64,000 bases of DNA from Terriglobales bacterium (GCA_035561515.1 DATMXP010000014.1:1-64000), one strand, 5' to 3'; shown: positions 6,904 through 17,248, counted from the stretch's first letter. The notes: a model not told the origin generated them from the letters alone. Program-made: numbers and translations.

Positions 6904-9900
6904 CTATTTTCCGACTTCCGCGGTAGATCCTCCTTTTAACTCGATCGGCACGCCTGCGTAGAGCGTGTTCGCTCCTTTCTCCAAGGCGAGCTTGTTGAAG
7001 TTGGTCACGTCGTTGGAGAGCAAGGCATTGAACTCGCCCACGATCTTCTGCACCTGCGGGCGAAGCTCAGCCAACTCGTCCTGGTACAGGGCACTCACGG
7101 GTTCGTTATAGCCGAAGTTCGCTCCACCGCGCGCGAGACTTTCCACGCGATCATGAAGGCGGGCCAGGAAGTGGAGGCGGTCGCTTCCGCCCTGGTTCTC
7201 GGAGTTGTAGAAGCCTTCCTGGAAGTCCTTGAGCTTCTTCTCGAGATCGCGAGCATTGTCGATCACCGGCTTGTAGCTGACGGCCAGTGTGCTGCCTTCT
7301 TCCGCCGTGGAGAGCAGCTTCTGTACGGTGGTCAATTGGGCACGCATCGCGTCGAGGCGGTTCAGCGTTGCGTTGAAGGCATTGAGCAGGTCGCGAGTTT
7401 CCAGCCCGTACTTCGTCTGGGTACGCGCGACTTCCATGTTCATCTCATAACGAGGATCAGGCCCGACCTTGACCGTCGTCTTCTCCGTCTTGCCGTTTAC
7501 CGTAACAGCGATGTTGTACGTGCCCGGCAGAACCGGAACACCCGAAGCGCTGTCGAAGTATTCATTTGGCTCGCGCTCGGGCAGGAAACTCAGTCGTGTC
7601 GCCGGTTCGTAATCGAGGTTCCATACCGCGCGGTTCACGCCGGCTTTCGAGGGACCGTAGATGGTGCGAACCGGTGCGCCGGTTTCGTCGGTGACGACGA
7701 TCTTTACCGGCGACTTGCGACCCTTCTTCATTTCCGGAGTCACTTCTATTTCCGACTTCAGGCTGTATGAAATCACTGCGCCGAGTGGCGGGTTAGGGGC
7801 CGTGAAACCGGCCTGGCTGAAACCACGCTTGTTCCACGTGTGCCAACGGCTTGCGGGCATGGAAGCGAACAGGTGCATGTCTTTCCCTTGCACGTCCGAG
7901 GTGTATTCCACGATCGGAGTGATGTCGTCCATCACGAACAGGCCACGACCGTGTGACGCAACGATCAGGTCATTCGTCTTCTTCACGAACTTCAGATCGT
8001 AGATCGGCACCGTAGGGAAATTGCTCTTCAGCGGAGTCCACGTGTCGCCGTTATTCGCCGAATAGAAAAGGCCCGTCTCAGTGCCGAGCACCAGCCAGCC
8101 TTTCTTGTTTGGATTCTCACGGACGACTCGCACCGGATCGTTTTCCGGCAGGCCCTTGTTGATTGCGGTCCAGGTCTTGCCGAAATCGCTGGTGCGGAAG
8201 ACATACGGCTTGTTGTTGTCCACCTGGTGCAGGTCGAAAGCGACGTAGCAAGTGCCCGCGTCGAAGGGAGAGGCCTCGATCTGCTGTACGCGTCCCCACT
8301 CGGGGAGGCCCTTCATGTTCCCGGTTGTATTCGTCCAGGTTTTGCCACCGTCGCGCGTTACTTGAACGAGTCCGTCGTCCGTGCCGACCCACATTACCTT
8401 TTCGTCTATGGGAGAAAGCGACATGGAGAGGATGGTGTCGAAAGTCTCGGCGCCGCTCAGGTCGTAGAAGATCGAGCCACCGCTGGAAATCTGTTTCGAT
8501 TTGTCGTTGCGGGTGAGGTCGGGCGAGATCGGAGTCCAGGTGTTCCCTGCATCGGTGGACTTGAAGACAACATTGCCCCCGAGATAGACGGTTTTGGGAT
8601 CGGTCGCGGAGACTGCAATCGGCGAAGTCCAGTTGAACCGGTACTTCAGTTCCGAAGGCGCCATTTGTCCGACACCTGCCAGATAAGGACGGACGCCCGC
8701 CGACATTCCCGTCGTGGCATCAAGCCGCTCGACGAATGCGTTTTGCGACGAGGCGTAAATGATGTTGGACTTGTTTCCGGCAGGGACGATGTACTCGCCG
8801 TCGCCGCCCACAGTGGTCCACCAGTCTGCGCCCACGATGCCGCCGCGCGCGAGGCTGTTCGACGGACCGCACCAACCGTTGTTGTCCTGCAATCCGCCGC
8901 AGAGCATGTACGGGGTACTGTCGTCGTGAGCGACCATGTAGAACTGTTCGATCGGCAGATTGTCGAGATAGCGCCACGTGACGCCCGCATCGGAGGAAAT
9001 GTAAACGCCACCGTCGTTCCCGAGGATCATGCGATGCGGATTCTGCGGGTCGATCCAGAGGCTGTGATTATCAGGATGAACGCCGCGGCCGAGACGCTTG
9101 GCGGTCTTGCCGCCGTCTTCCGACAGCATCACGTCGAAGGATAAGAGGTAGAGTCGGTTCGGATTGTCGGGCGCAACTTCGAGGCGGCTGAAATAGAAGC
9201 CACGTGCGGCGATTTCACGCTTATCGTTAACCTGCGTCCAGTGATCGCCGAGGTCCTTGGAATCCCAGAGCACGCCTTTTTTCGTTTCGATAAGCGCATA
9301 GACATGAGTTGGCTCGCTAGGTGCGATGGCCAGTCCAATTCTTCCGAGTGCGCCTTTGGGAAGTCCTTCGCTCAACTTCTTCCACGTCACGCCGCCGTCA
9401 TTGGAGCGCCAGATGGCGCTGTTCGGTCCGCCATTTTCGAGTGCCCATGGACGACGCTGCATCTCCCACATAGCCGCGAACAGCACCATCGGATTGCCGG
9501 GCATGATCACCATGTCGGCAATGCCGGTCTTGTCGTTCACGTAAAGGGTTTTCTGCCAGGTTTTACCGCCGTCGGTCGTTTTAAAAACGCCGCGCTCCTG
9601 GTTCGGACCCCAGGCGTGTCCGAGAACGCCAACCCAGACGATGTCGGGGTTCGTGGGATGAACAATCACGCGAGCGATCTGTCCGGCGTCAGCGAGACCC
9701 ATGTGCTTCCATGTCACGCCCGCATCGGGGGAGAAGAAGACGCCCCTGCCTGTTGAAATATCGTTGCGAGGCTTCGCCTCTCCGGTGCCTACCCAAATCA
9801 GATTCGGATTGGAAGGCGCGACTGCAATGGATCCGATGGACGCAACTGGCTGTTTCTCGAAGATCGCCTTCCAGCTTAGGCCTCCGTCGATGGTCTTGAA

Positions 9901-10137
9901 CACACCACCTGCGGCAGCGCCGACGTAATAGACGTTTGGTTGACCCGGCACACCCACGACCGAGGCGACACGGCCGCCTCCAACGGCGGGACCAAGATTT
10001 CGAAACTTAATGTTCTGAAATGGATCTCTTTCTTTGGCGGGGTCCGCTGTGTCGTCGATCTGGGCCCAACCGAAAGAGCAGAGGCCCATACTCAAAATGA
10101 TGACTGCAAACAAACGCCAGGCAGTGCGAAATGGCAT
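6904..10137 (-). CDS. Secreted VPS10/BNR-type beta-propeller protein
   Basis: 1077 residues from the ATG at 10137, which has GGAGG about nine bases upstream; the frame is open 28 codons further but without a ribosome binding site. A signal peptide is evident (MPFRTAWRLFAVIILSMGL...FGWAQ). The body consists of repeated BNR/sortilin-type blades with the Asp-box pattern S/T-x-D-x-G-x-T-W: KTIDGGLSWK, FSPDAGVTWK, KTTDGGKTWQ, RSNDGGVTWKK, SSDAGVTWRY, KSTDAGNTWT, RTSDFGKTWT. A C-terminal helical region (about 930-1050) follows an Ig-like segment. Such proteins are abundant in Acidobacteriota and are annotated as glycosyl hydrolase or VPS10-like; binding of extracellular glycans or proteins is more likely than a defined hydrolase activity. 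Confidence 0.88.
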   Translation of the reverse strand: MPFRTAWRLFAVIILSMGLCSFGWAQIDDTADPAKERDPFQNIKFRNLGPAVGGGRVASVVGVPGQPNVYYVGAAAGGVFKTIDGGLSWKAIFEKQPVASIGSIAVAPSNPNLIWVGTGEAKPRNDISTGRGVFFSPDAGVTWKHMGLADAGQIARVIVHPTNPDIVWVGVLGHAWGPNQERGVFKTTDGGKTWQKTLYVNDKTGIADMVIMPGNPMVLFAAMWEMQRRPWALENGGPNSAIWRSNDGGVTWKKLSEGLPKGALGRIGLAIAPSEPTHVYALIETKKGVLWDSKDLGDHWTQVNDKREIAARGFYFSRLEVAPDNPNRLYLLSFDVMLSEDGGKTAKRLGRGVHPDNHSLWIDPQNPHRMILGNDGGVYISSDAGVTWRYLDNLPIEQFYMVAHDDSTPYMLCGGLQDNNGWCGPSNSLARGGIVGADWWTTVGGDGEYIVPAGNKSNIIYASSQNAFVERLDATTGMSAGVRPYLAGVGQMAPSELKYRFNWTSPIAVSATDPKTVYLGGNVVFKSTDAGNTWTPISPDLTRNDKSKQISSGGSIFYDLSGAETFDTILSMSLSPIDEKVMWVGTDDGLVQVTRDGGKTWTNTTGNMKGLPEWGRVQQIEASPFDAGTCYVAFDLHQVDNNKPYVFRTSDFGKTWTAINKGLPENDPVRVVRENPNKKGWLVLGTETGLFYSANNGDTWTPLKSNFPTVPIYDLKFVKKTNDLIVASHGRGLFVMDDITPIVEYTSDVQGKDMHLFASMPASRWHTWNKRGFSQAGFTAPNPPLGAVISYSLKSEIEVTPEMKKGRKSPVKIVVTDETGAPVRTIYGPSKAGVNRAVWNLDYEPATRLSFLPEREPNEYFDSASGVPVLPGTYNIAVTVNGKTEKTTVKVGPDPRYEMNMEVARTQTKYGLETRDLLNAFNATLNRLDAMRAQLTTVQKLLSTAEEGSTLAVSYKPVIDNARDLEKKLKDFQEGFYNSENQGGSDRLHFLARLHDRVESLARGGANFGYNEPVSALYQDELAELRPQVQKIVGEFNALLSNDVTNFNKLALEKGANTLYAGVPIELKGGSTAEVGK

Positions 10138-10290
10138 GATGGCGATCCTCCAGGAAGTCCAGAGTTGCTGACGCGCGGAAGCGTAAATGAATGCTGCTGG
10201 AAAATCCATGCAGGAATACACTGAAAGGTCTTCTCTGAATCGATTTCATGGGAGATCTAATCCCGGGACGGGGACGAATCGAACTTTATC

Positions 10291-11772
10291 GTGAGGCTCA
10301 ATACATTGCGGAACTTTCTGGTCGTTGCACTCCTGTGCGCCGCGTCGTTGTCGGCGCAAACGGCACCCGAAGCATCACCCAAACTTACGGCCGAAATGAA
10401 GCGCATTCAGCAAGCTGCGCTGCAGAGCGACTATTCGTATCAATTTGCCGCACATCTGACCGACAACATTGGACCGCGCCTGAGCGGTTCGGTGCAGTAC
10501 AACCATGCCGCCCAGTGGGTGGCAGCTGAGTTCAAGCGTCTTGGACTCGAAGTAAAACTCGAGAAGGTGATGGTGCCGCACTGGGTACGCGGCGAGGAGC
10601 GCGCCGAACTCGTTCAATTTCCCGGTATGACACCAAATACCACACAGAAGATCGTACTGACTGCGCTCGGCGCCAGTGTCGCCACGCCCGCGAACGGGAT
10701 TACGGCCGAAGTGATCGCCGTCAACAACTTCGACGAACTGGCAGCGCTGGGCCGCGAGAAGGTTCAAGGGAAGATCGTCGTCTTTAATCACAAGTTCGAC
10801 CAGCGTATGGCTGAAATCGGCGACGCCCGTGATGCGTACGGCCTAGCGGTGGAATACCGGAGCAAGGCTCCGACCGAAGCGGGGAAACTCGGCGCAGTGG
10901 CTTCGCTGATTTCCTCGGTGGGAGGAGCGGACTTCCGTCTGCCCCACACGGGAAACACGCGGTATGCGAAGGATGTCCCGAAGATTCCTGCTGGAGCGCT
11001 TGCCGCGGAAGACGCGGAACTGATTGCGCGCCTGGTAAAGCAAGGAACCGTTCGCATGCATCTGGTGATGACTCCGCAGACGCTGCCTGATGCCGAAGCC
11101 TATAACGTGATCGGTGACTTGAAGGGCAGCGAGCATCCGGAGCAGGTGGTGATCGTTTCCGGGCACCTGGATTCGTGGGACCTTGGAACGGGTGCGATCG
11201 ACGACGCCGCTGGTGTGGCACACGCGGTTGACGCCGTCCGTGTTATCAAGGAGCTCGGATTGCGACCACGGCGCACGATCCGTGTGATTGCTTGGGCGAA
11301 TGAGGAAAACGGGTTGCGCGGTGGACTCGGATACGCCATCGCACACAAGGATGAGATCGCGAATCATCAGGCAGCGATCGAGAGCGATATGGGTGCGGGG
11401 CATCCGACGGGCCTTCTCTTCGCGGGAGATCCAGCGATCGAGAAGATGCTGGAGCCGGCTTCGAAGGTGTTGCGGGGTTCCGGCGCCGGTATTGTAAGGG
11501 CGACCGATCAGGGTGGCGCCGACACGATTCCGGTCGGTGCGCTGGGTGTGCCGACGTTCGAACCGCTGCAGGACGTCCGCACGTACTTTCACTACCACCA
11601 CACGGCTGCCGATACGCTCGACAAGATCGAGCCACAGGCCCAGCGCGAGAACACGGCTGTGCTCGGCGTGTTGGCGTATTTCCTGGCGAATATCGATCAG
11701 CAACTTCCGCGGAGCGTGAAGCCGCTGCCTGAGTGGTTGAAGCAAGCAATGTCTGAGGCTGTGAAGAAATGA
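10291..11772 (+). CDS. Secreted M28-family zinc metallopeptidase (carboxypeptidase Q-like)
   Basis: 493 residues with a GTG start. A signal peptide (MRLNTLRNFLVVALLCAASLSAQ) directs export. A PA-type insert lies in the middle (ITAEVIAVNNFDELAALG). The M28 catalytic domain shows the two-zinc ligand set: His in SGHLDSWD, bridging Asp in AIDDAAGV, Glu pair in WANEENGLRG, Asp in ESDMG and His in YHHTAADT. Length and motif order fit the carboxypeptidase Q/aminopeptidase group that degrades peptides outside the cytoplasm. The stop overlaps the start of the next gene (ATGA), so the two are co-translated, although their functions look unrelated. Confidence 0.9.
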   Translation: MRLNTLRNFLVVALLCAASLSAQTAPEASPKLTAEMKRIQQAALQSDYSYQFAAHLTDNIGPRLSGSVQYNHAAQWVAAEFKRLGLEVKLEKVMVPHWVRGEERAELVQFPGMTPNTTQKIVLTALGASVATPANGITAEVIAVNNFDELAALGREKVQGKIVVFNHKFDQRMAEIGDARDAYGLAVEYRSKAPTEAGKLGAVASLISSVGGADFRLPHTGNTRYAKDVPKIPAGALAAEDAELIARLVKQGTVRMHLVMTPQTLPDAEAYNVIGDLKGSEHPEQVVIVSGHLDSWDLGTGAIDDAAGVAHAVDAVRVIKELGLRPRRTIRVIAWANEENGLRGGLGYAIAHKDEIANHQAAIESDMGAGHPTGLLFAGDPAIEKMLEPASKVLRGSGAGIVRATDQGGADTIPVGALGVPTFEPLQDVRTYFHYHHTAADTLDKIEPQAQRENTAVLGVLAYFLANIDQQLPRSVKPLPEWLKQAMSEAVKK

Positions 11773-12644
11773 AGATTGCGTTTCTGGGTATCGGCAATAT
11801 GGGCGCGGCCATGGCGCGCAATCTCGTGAAAGGTTCTCACGAGGTTCGCGCCTGGAATCGCACGCAAGCACGAGTGAAGGAAGTACCGGGCGCGATCGCG
11901 GCGGCCACACCGGCCGACGCGGCACGTGGCGCGGATCTTGCGTTCACCATGCTGGCCGATGATGCGGCGGTGGAGGCGGTGGTATTCGGGAATGATGGAA
12001 TCCTGAATGCGCTGCCCAAGGGCGCGATCCATGTTTCGGCGAGCACGATCAGCGTGGATCTTTCGCGCCGGATGCAGAAGGCGCACGAAGGGCGCGGTCA
12101 GCAGTATGTCTCGGCGCCAGTGTTTGGAAGGCCAGCGGCGGCAGACGCGGGGCAACTGTTCGTAGTCGCTGCCGGCGCCGACGACGCCGTAAAGAAATGC
12201 GAACCACTTTTTGCGACCTTCGGCCAGAAGACATTTGTGATGGGCAACGATCCGGTATCGGCGAACGTGGTGAAGCTGGCCGGCAATTTTCTGATTGCGA
12301 CGATTATCGAGTCGCTGGGCGAAGCAGTAGCGCTCACGCGCAAGTACGACGTGGAGCCGCAGGCATTCATCGACTTCCTCACGAGTTCGTTGTTCGCGGC
12401 GCCGATCTTCAAAATCTATGGCGGACTGGTGGCGTCGCAACAGTTCGAGCCCGCTGGGTTTAAGCTTCGGCTGGGATTGAAGGACATAAGGCTTGCGCTT
12501 GCCGCGGGCGAGGCAGCACAAGTGCCTTTGCCGATTGCCGATCTCATGCGTGCCAATGCGGTGAGAGCGGTGAACAACGGAATGGGGGATCTGGACTGGT
12601 CGGCGCTGTCGAAGATTGCGGCGGAGAACGCCGGGCTGAAGTAG
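11769..12644 (+). CDS. NAD(P)-dependent 3-hydroxyisobutyrate dehydrogenase-family oxidoreductase
   Basis: 291 residues. The N-terminal Rossmann fold starts at once (MKIAFLGIGNMGAAMARNLV, GxGxMG), followed by WNRT, a choice fitting NADPH. The family signature around the catalytic Lys is KLAGNFL (near residue 173), and the all-helical C-terminal dimer domain follows. The substrate could be a beta-hydroxyacid or a short aldehyde (the GLYR/succinic semialdehyde reductase subgroup). It overlaps the peptidase stop by four bases. The gene ends directly against the convergent histidine kinase stop at 12645. Confidence 0.88.
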   Translation: MKIAFLGIGNMGAAMARNLVKGSHEVRAWNRTQARVKEVPGAIAAATPADAARGADLAFTMLADDAAVEAVVFGNDGILNALPKGAIHVSASTISVDLSRRMQKAHEGRGQQYVSAPVFGRPAAADAGQLFVVAAGADDAVKKCEPLFATFGQKTFVMGNDPVSANVVKLAGNFLIATIIESLGEAVALTRKYDVEPQAFIDFLTSSLFAAPIFKIYGGLVASQQFEPAGFKLRLGLKDIRLALAAGEAAQVPLPIADLMRANAVRAVNNGMGDLDWSALSKIAAENAGLK

Positions 12645-15308
12645 CTAAGCCGTATCTTCGAGACGCGCAGAGTATTCAAACGGCAGCGTTATTATGAAGA
12701 CGGTGCCGCTGTTTCCTGGCAGGGTGCGGCTCTTCACGCGAATTGTGCCTCCGTGCTTCTGCACGATGTTGCGGCTGAGCCAGAGTCCGAGGCCCGTGCC
12801 AAGTTCCCGCTTCGTCGTGAAGAACGGTTCGAAGACCTGCATCATATTCTGGCGCGAAATGCCAACACCAGAATCGGCGACCATAATGCGAATGCCGCCG
12901 TGGCCGTTGGAGGAGTAGGTGCGAGTTTTCAGAATGAGCCTGCCACCATTCTGCATGGCGTCGACGGCGTTGCCGATGAGATTCGAGAACACCTGGCGGA
13001 TTTCACCGGCGAGTGCAGTAATGATGCTGTCGCCGCGATAATCACGCGTAATCTCGACCCGGTGCAGAATCAGCTTCTTGCTGTACAGCTGCAATACGTC
13101 TTCGATTACTTCCTGAATACTGATACGAATGGGACCGACACTGTCGCGGTAGAAGCCCAGCGTCTGCCGGGTAATGTGCGCTACGCGCGAGAGTTCCTGC
13201 TCGGCCTGGGAAAGGAATTGGCGTCCGGACTCGCTGAGCCCCTGATCCGTCTTCACGAGATAAAGAAGGTTTGTCACCGCCTCCAGTGGATTATTGATCT
13301 CGTGTGCGATGGTCGCGGCAAGACGCCCGGTCGCGGCGAGTTTTTCCGTTCGACGTAACTGGTCTTCAGAGCGGCGGCGTTCGGTCAGATCGCTGACGAA
13401 AGCCACGTAGCCACGGACGATTCCTTTGTCGTCGATATCTGGAATATAGATGCTGTGCACGTAGCGGTCGCCCGCAAATCTGAAATGCACCAGTTGCTCG
13501 TACTCGACGGTTCTCCCTTTCAGCGCGGCTTCCCGGAAAGGGCGCACCGCGTTGTGTGCCTCTTCACCCAGAATTTCGCGAACCGTTCGGCCTTCGACCG
13601 CCACATGCTCGCCCATCCACAACTGGTAGGCTTTGTTCGCGAAGCGGAACCGCTCGTCCTGGTCGATGTAGGCGATAAGACTGGGAATCGCGTCGATTAC
13701 CAGGCGCAGTTGCTTCTGATTACGGCGAACTTCCTCGGCGGCTATTTTGCGATCGGTGATATCGATGACGACGCCACTGGCGTTTACAGGCTTGCCGCGG
13801 TCGTCGCGATAGGCACGACCGGTGACATAGATCCAGCGGATGTTTCCCTGCGCGTCGTAGATGCGGAACTCCGACTGCTGCTCGGCGGTGGAGTCCAACA
13901 TGCGATCCACGAAACTTTGCAGGAGGGGGAGATCTTCTTCGACAAGGGCGTTTCGCCAGGACTCAAATCTTCCATCCGGCGCGACTGATCGCAGGGTCGG
14001 AACTTCCGCCGACCAGGTGATCTGACCGGAGACGAGGTTCCAGTCATATGCGCCGACATTCGCGGCGGCTTGCGCGCGTCGAAAGCGCTCGGTAGTCGCT
14101 CGGAGTTCCTGCTCCGTATCTTTGCGTTCGGTAATGTCGATGTTAATACCGGCCATGCGCAGGGCTTTGCCGCTGGAATCGTAGATGGCGCGTCCGCGAC
14201 CGATGATCCAGTGCGTGCTTCCATTGGGCCAGATGACCCGGTATTCGGCTTCGAACTCTGAGCGGTATTCGATCGCGGTGGTAATGGCCGACCAGACTCG
14301 GCCGACATCTTCCGGATGAATGATGTTGCGCCAGTCTTCGATGCCGATGTTGACCATTGGGCGTCCGAAGAGGCGCTTCGAGTTTTCATCCCACATCAGG
14401 ATGTTGCTGGAGATGTCCCACTCCCATGACGCGGCGTTCGCGGTCTTCAGCGCGAGGCGAACGCGCTCGGAGCTTTTACGGATCTCGTTGGCAGCGTCTT
14501 CCAGGCGCCGATCTGTGTCGCGCTGGCGAGTGACGTCGGAGGTAACGCCGACGATGTAGACTGGTTCGCCGCGATCATCGACGGCGACCTGTGCTTTTGT
14601 GTGTAGCCAGTGGATCTCGCCGGTGGAGCCGAGAATGCGGTAGTCGAGTTCGTAGCCAGTCTTCTCCGCAAGCGCTTTCGCGACGGCTTCGTCGAAGGCC
14701 TGGCGGTCCGACCAGTCGATGCGATCGTGCCAGTGTTCCGCACGATGAGGTGTGCCGTTCGGGAATGCCGCGAGTTCGCCGTGGCAGTAGAGCGCGCCCG
14801 TTTTCAGGTTCCAGTCCCACGCAATCGCGCCGCCAACATCCAGTGCCATGTTCAGGCGAGCATTGCGGCTGTCAATCTCGCGCTCGGCCTCTTTCTTGCG
14901 CGTGGCGTCTTCGACCATCGCGACGACCAAGCCTTTTTGGCCTTTGGTGTCGCCGGGCACGGAGGAGACTGTCAGGCGTCCCCACATGATCGATCCGTCT
15001 TTGCGGAAGTAGCGTTTCTCGAGGCTATAGCTGCGGATTTCCCCAGAGGTCAACTTGGCGAAGAGCCGCTCATCGGCGGCCATGTCGTCGGGGTGACTGA
15101 CGGCGGGAATCGTGAGGGTGCGCAGTTCCTCAGTGGTGTAGCCAAGCATCTGGCGAAGGCAGGGGTTGATCTCAAGTAACTTTCCGTCCGGGGCAATGAT
15201 GGCGATACCGATCGCGGCCGACTCGAAGATGGCCTGGAATGCAGCGGAATCTATACGCAGGAGATCGCTATTCTCTGACGAACGGACGTGTGACTCGGGA
15301 GAACTCAT
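12645..15308 (-). CDS. Multi-PAS sensor histidine kinase
   Basis: 887 residues from ATG 15308 (an in-frame ATG 16 codons upstream is possible; neither has a good ribosome binding site). Five PAS domains follow each other at roughly residues 20-130, 150-265, 285-400, 410-525 and 535-650, most ending in a PAC motif such as GINIDITERK. The HisKA domain has the phospho-acceptor H-box IAHEINNPLEAVTN (near 675). The ATPase domain shows the N box (NLIGNAVDAM), G1 (DSGVGIS), F box (FEPFFTTK) and G2 (GTGLGL). No transmembrane segment or receiver is present, so it is a soluble sensor of cytoplasmic signals. No response regulator gene is adjacent. Confidence 0.92.
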   Translation of the reverse strand: MSSPESHVRSSENSDLLRIDSAAFQAIFESAAIGIAIIAPDGKLLEINPCLRQMLGYTTEELRTLTIPAVSHPDDMAADERLFAKLTSGEIRSYSLEKRYFRKDGSIMWGRLTVSSVPGDTKGQKGLVVAMVEDATRKKEAEREIDSRNARLNMALDVGGAIAWDWNLKTGALYCHGELAAFPNGTPHRAEHWHDRIDWSDRQAFDEAVAKALAEKTGYELDYRILGSTGEIHWLHTKAQVAVDDRGEPVYIVGVTSDVTRQRDTDRRLEDAANEIRKSSERVRLALKTANAASWEWDISSNILMWDENSKRLFGRPMVNIGIEDWRNIIHPEDVGRVWSAITTAIEYRSEFEAEYRVIWPNGSTHWIIGRGRAIYDSSGKALRMAGINIDITERKDTEQELRATTERFRRAQAAANVGAYDWNLVSGQITWSAEVPTLRSVAPDGRFESWRNALVEEDLPLLQSFVDRMLDSTAEQQSEFRIYDAQGNIRWIYVTGRAYRDDRGKPVNASGVVIDITDRKIAAEEVRRNQKQLRLVIDAIPSLIAYIDQDERFRFANKAYQLWMGEHVAVEGRTVREILGEEAHNAVRPFREAALKGRTVEYEQLVHFRFAGDRYVHSIYIPDIDDKGIVRGYVAFVSDLTERRRSEDQLRRTEKLAATGRLAATIAHEINNPLEAVTNLLYLVKTDQGLSESGRQFLSQAEQELSRVAHITRQTLGFYRDSVGPIRISIQEVIEDVLQLYSKKLILHRVEITRDYRGDSIITALAGEIRQVFSNLIGNAVDAMQNGGRLILKTRTYSSNGHGGIRIMVADSGVGISRQNMMQVFEPFFTTKRELGTGLGLWLSRNIVQKHGGTIRVKSRTLPGNSGTVFIITLPFEYSARLEDTA

Positions 15309-15453
15309 TGGGGAACGTCGGCGAACGCCCAGAACAGGGCAGAACGCGCAGTGCAACCTTTCATATTACAGCACCTCGGGACATTGCATGTGTCTGAACG
15401 GAAGCAGCTCCCGTTCGCATTCTTGCGGCGAGCGAGAGCTGTGCCGGGAATTC

Positions 15454-15675
15454 TTACGCTGCTTCTGAGTCGTCTTCACCTGGGTCTGGAATCGAAGACG
15501 GAGGGTCGCTGGTGGGAAACGAATCTGCCAGAGTTTTGTCGAGTGCTTTCTCTTTCACTTCCTCTTCGGATTGCGGCGAAACCGGACGTTCTTCAGGATC
15601 GCGCCGGTTTCCCGAATGTTCTGGTTCAAAGGGCGTCACCTGCGGATCGCCGGGCTTGCGTGCTTTCTCAGTCAC
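15454..15675 (-). CDS. Small acidic conserved protein (LADSFPTSDPPS motif)
   Basis: 73 residues with a GTG start and a strong ribosome binding site (AAGGAGCAACTC before GTG). The sequence is hydrophilic, Pro/Glu/Asp-rich and probably disordered. Near its C-terminus it has KTLADSFPTSDPPSS, a short motif found in many small uncharacterised proteins of Acidobacteria and Proteobacteria. Function is unknown. It lies alone between the histidine kinase and lpdA. Confidence 0.75.
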   Translation of the reverse strand: MTEKARKPGDPQVTPFEPEHSGNRRDPEERPVSPQSEEEVKEKALDKTLADSFPTSDPPSSIPDPGEDDSEAA

Positions 15676-15835
15676 GAGTTGCTCCTTGCCGCGGATGTGC
15701 TAAAGCAAGGAATTAGAAGGCCTTAGTCCTGCCTTGAGTTGGCTGAATCAGCTCAGCTCGGTTTTCAGGCGCGTCGTCTCTCACGTACAATCATCCGTTT
15801 GCTACAGGGTGAAATCCCCACAAGAGGAGCATTAC

Positions 15836-17248
15836 TTGGCAGAGAAGGTGTTTGACGTCGCCATTATTGGAAGTGGTCCAGCAGGTTATACCGCCGCGAT
15901 TCGCGCCGGACAGTTCGGGCTCAAAACCGCACTCATCGAGAAGGAAAGCAAGTTGGGTGGAACGTGCTTGCACGTAGGCTGCATTCCGACCAAGGCCTTG
16001 CTGTTCAATGCCGAGGTTTACGACCACCTGAAGGCCGCTCAGGAGTTCGGCATTGAAGGATTGGGCACGCCAAAGCTGAACTGGAAGACCATTCAGGACC
16101 GCAAGGACAAGATCGTTGCAAAGCACGCGAAAGGCCTCGAGTTCCTGATGAAGAAGAACAAGGTCGAGACGATCAGCGGCTTCGGCAAGCTCACTGGTCC
16201 AGCGAAGAACGGCCTGCTCACGATCGCCGTCGAAGGCGGACAAGTGAAGGAAGTTCAGGCGAAGAACGTGATTCTTGCGACCGGCTCCGAAGCGCGCATG
16301 CTTCCGGGACTGAAAGCCGATGATCGCATCCTGACCAACATCGAGATCCTTTCACTGAAGGAGATTCCGAAGTCGATGGTGATCGTCGGTTCGGGCGCGG
16401 TTGGCGTTGAGTTCGGATCGATCTACAAGTCATTCGGAACGGATGTGACGATCCTCGAAATGCTGCCGCGAATCGTTCCGGTGGAGGACGAGGAAGTCTC
16501 GAAGGAACTGGCGAGGTCGTACAAGAAACGCGGGATCAACATTCATACCAGTGCTTCGGTCACGAAGGTTGAGCGCGCGAAGAATGGAGTTGCGGTTGAG
16601 TTCGAAGCCGATGGTAAGAAGCAGAAGGTCGAAGCCGATGTGGTGCTGATCGCCGTTGGGCGCAAGCCGCGGACGGAAGGCATCGGACTGGAGAAAACAA
16701 AAATCAAGCCGGACCGCAGCTTCATTCATGTCAACGAGTGGCTGCAGACGGAAGAGCCGAACGTGTACGCCATCGGCGACATCGTGGCCGGCACGCCCCA
16801 GTTGGCGCACGTCGGATCAATGCAGGGCATGGTCGCGGTAGCGAAGATCGCCGGCAAGCCGGCGCGTCCGCTGAACAAGAACCGCATACCGGGCTGCACG
16901 TATTCGCATCCGGAGATCGGGTCGGTCGGCCTGACCGAGGCGAAGGCCAAGGAACTCGGCTTTAACGTGAAGGTGGGCAAGATGCCGTTCACGGCGAACT
17001 CGAGGGCGAGCATCGTCGGATCGCATGAAGGGTTCATCAAGGTGGTGTCGGACGCAAAGTACGGCGAGATCCTTGGTGTACACATCATTGGGCCGAACGC
17101 GACCGAGTTGATCGCCGAGGCCGTGACCGCGCTGGAACTGGAAGCGACGGTGGACGACCTGATGTACACGATACACGCACATCCGACGCTGGCAGAAGGC
17201 ATGCTGGACGCAGTGGGCGCGGTGAGCGGGATGGCGATCAACTTCTGA
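15836..17248 (+). CDS. lpdA: Dihydrolipoyl dehydrogenase (E3)
   Basis: 470 residues from a TTG start at 15836, chosen because AGAGGAG lies six bases upstream and the length then matches the family; the frame is open 34 codons further. FAD-binding motif DVAIIGSGPAGYTAAIRAGQ, redox disulfide GGTCLHVGCIPTK, NAD-binding GSGAVGVEFG, second FAD motif YAIGDIVAGTPQLAH, and the C-terminal interface with the catalytic His-Glu pair HAHPTLAEG. It reoxidises the lipoyl group of the pyruvate or 2-oxoglutarate dehydrogenase complexes or the glycine cleavage system. The E1/E2 genes are not in this window, so the complex it serves is open. Confidence 0.95.
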   Translation: MAEKVFDVAIIGSGPAGYTAAIRAGQFGLKTALIEKESKLGGTCLHVGCIPTKALLFNAEVYDHLKAAQEFGIEGLGTPKLNWKTIQDRKDKIVAKHAKGLEFLMKKNKVETISGFGKLTGPAKNGLLTIAVEGGQVKEVQAKNVILATGSEARMLPGLKADDRILTNIEILSLKEIPKSMVIVGSGAVGVEFGSIYKSFGTDVTILEMLPRIVPVEDEEVSKELARSYKKRGINIHTSASVTKVERAKNGVAVEFEADGKKQKVEADVVLIAVGRKPRTEGIGLEKTKIKPDRSFIHVNEWLQTEEPNVYAIGDIVAGTPQLAHVGSMQGMVAVAKIAGKPARPLNKNRIPGCTYSHPEIGSVGLTEAKAKELGFNVKVGKMPFTANSRASIVGSHEGFIKVVSDAKYGEILGVHIIGPNATELIAEAVTALELEATVDDLMYTIHAHPTLAEGMLDAVGAVSGMAINF

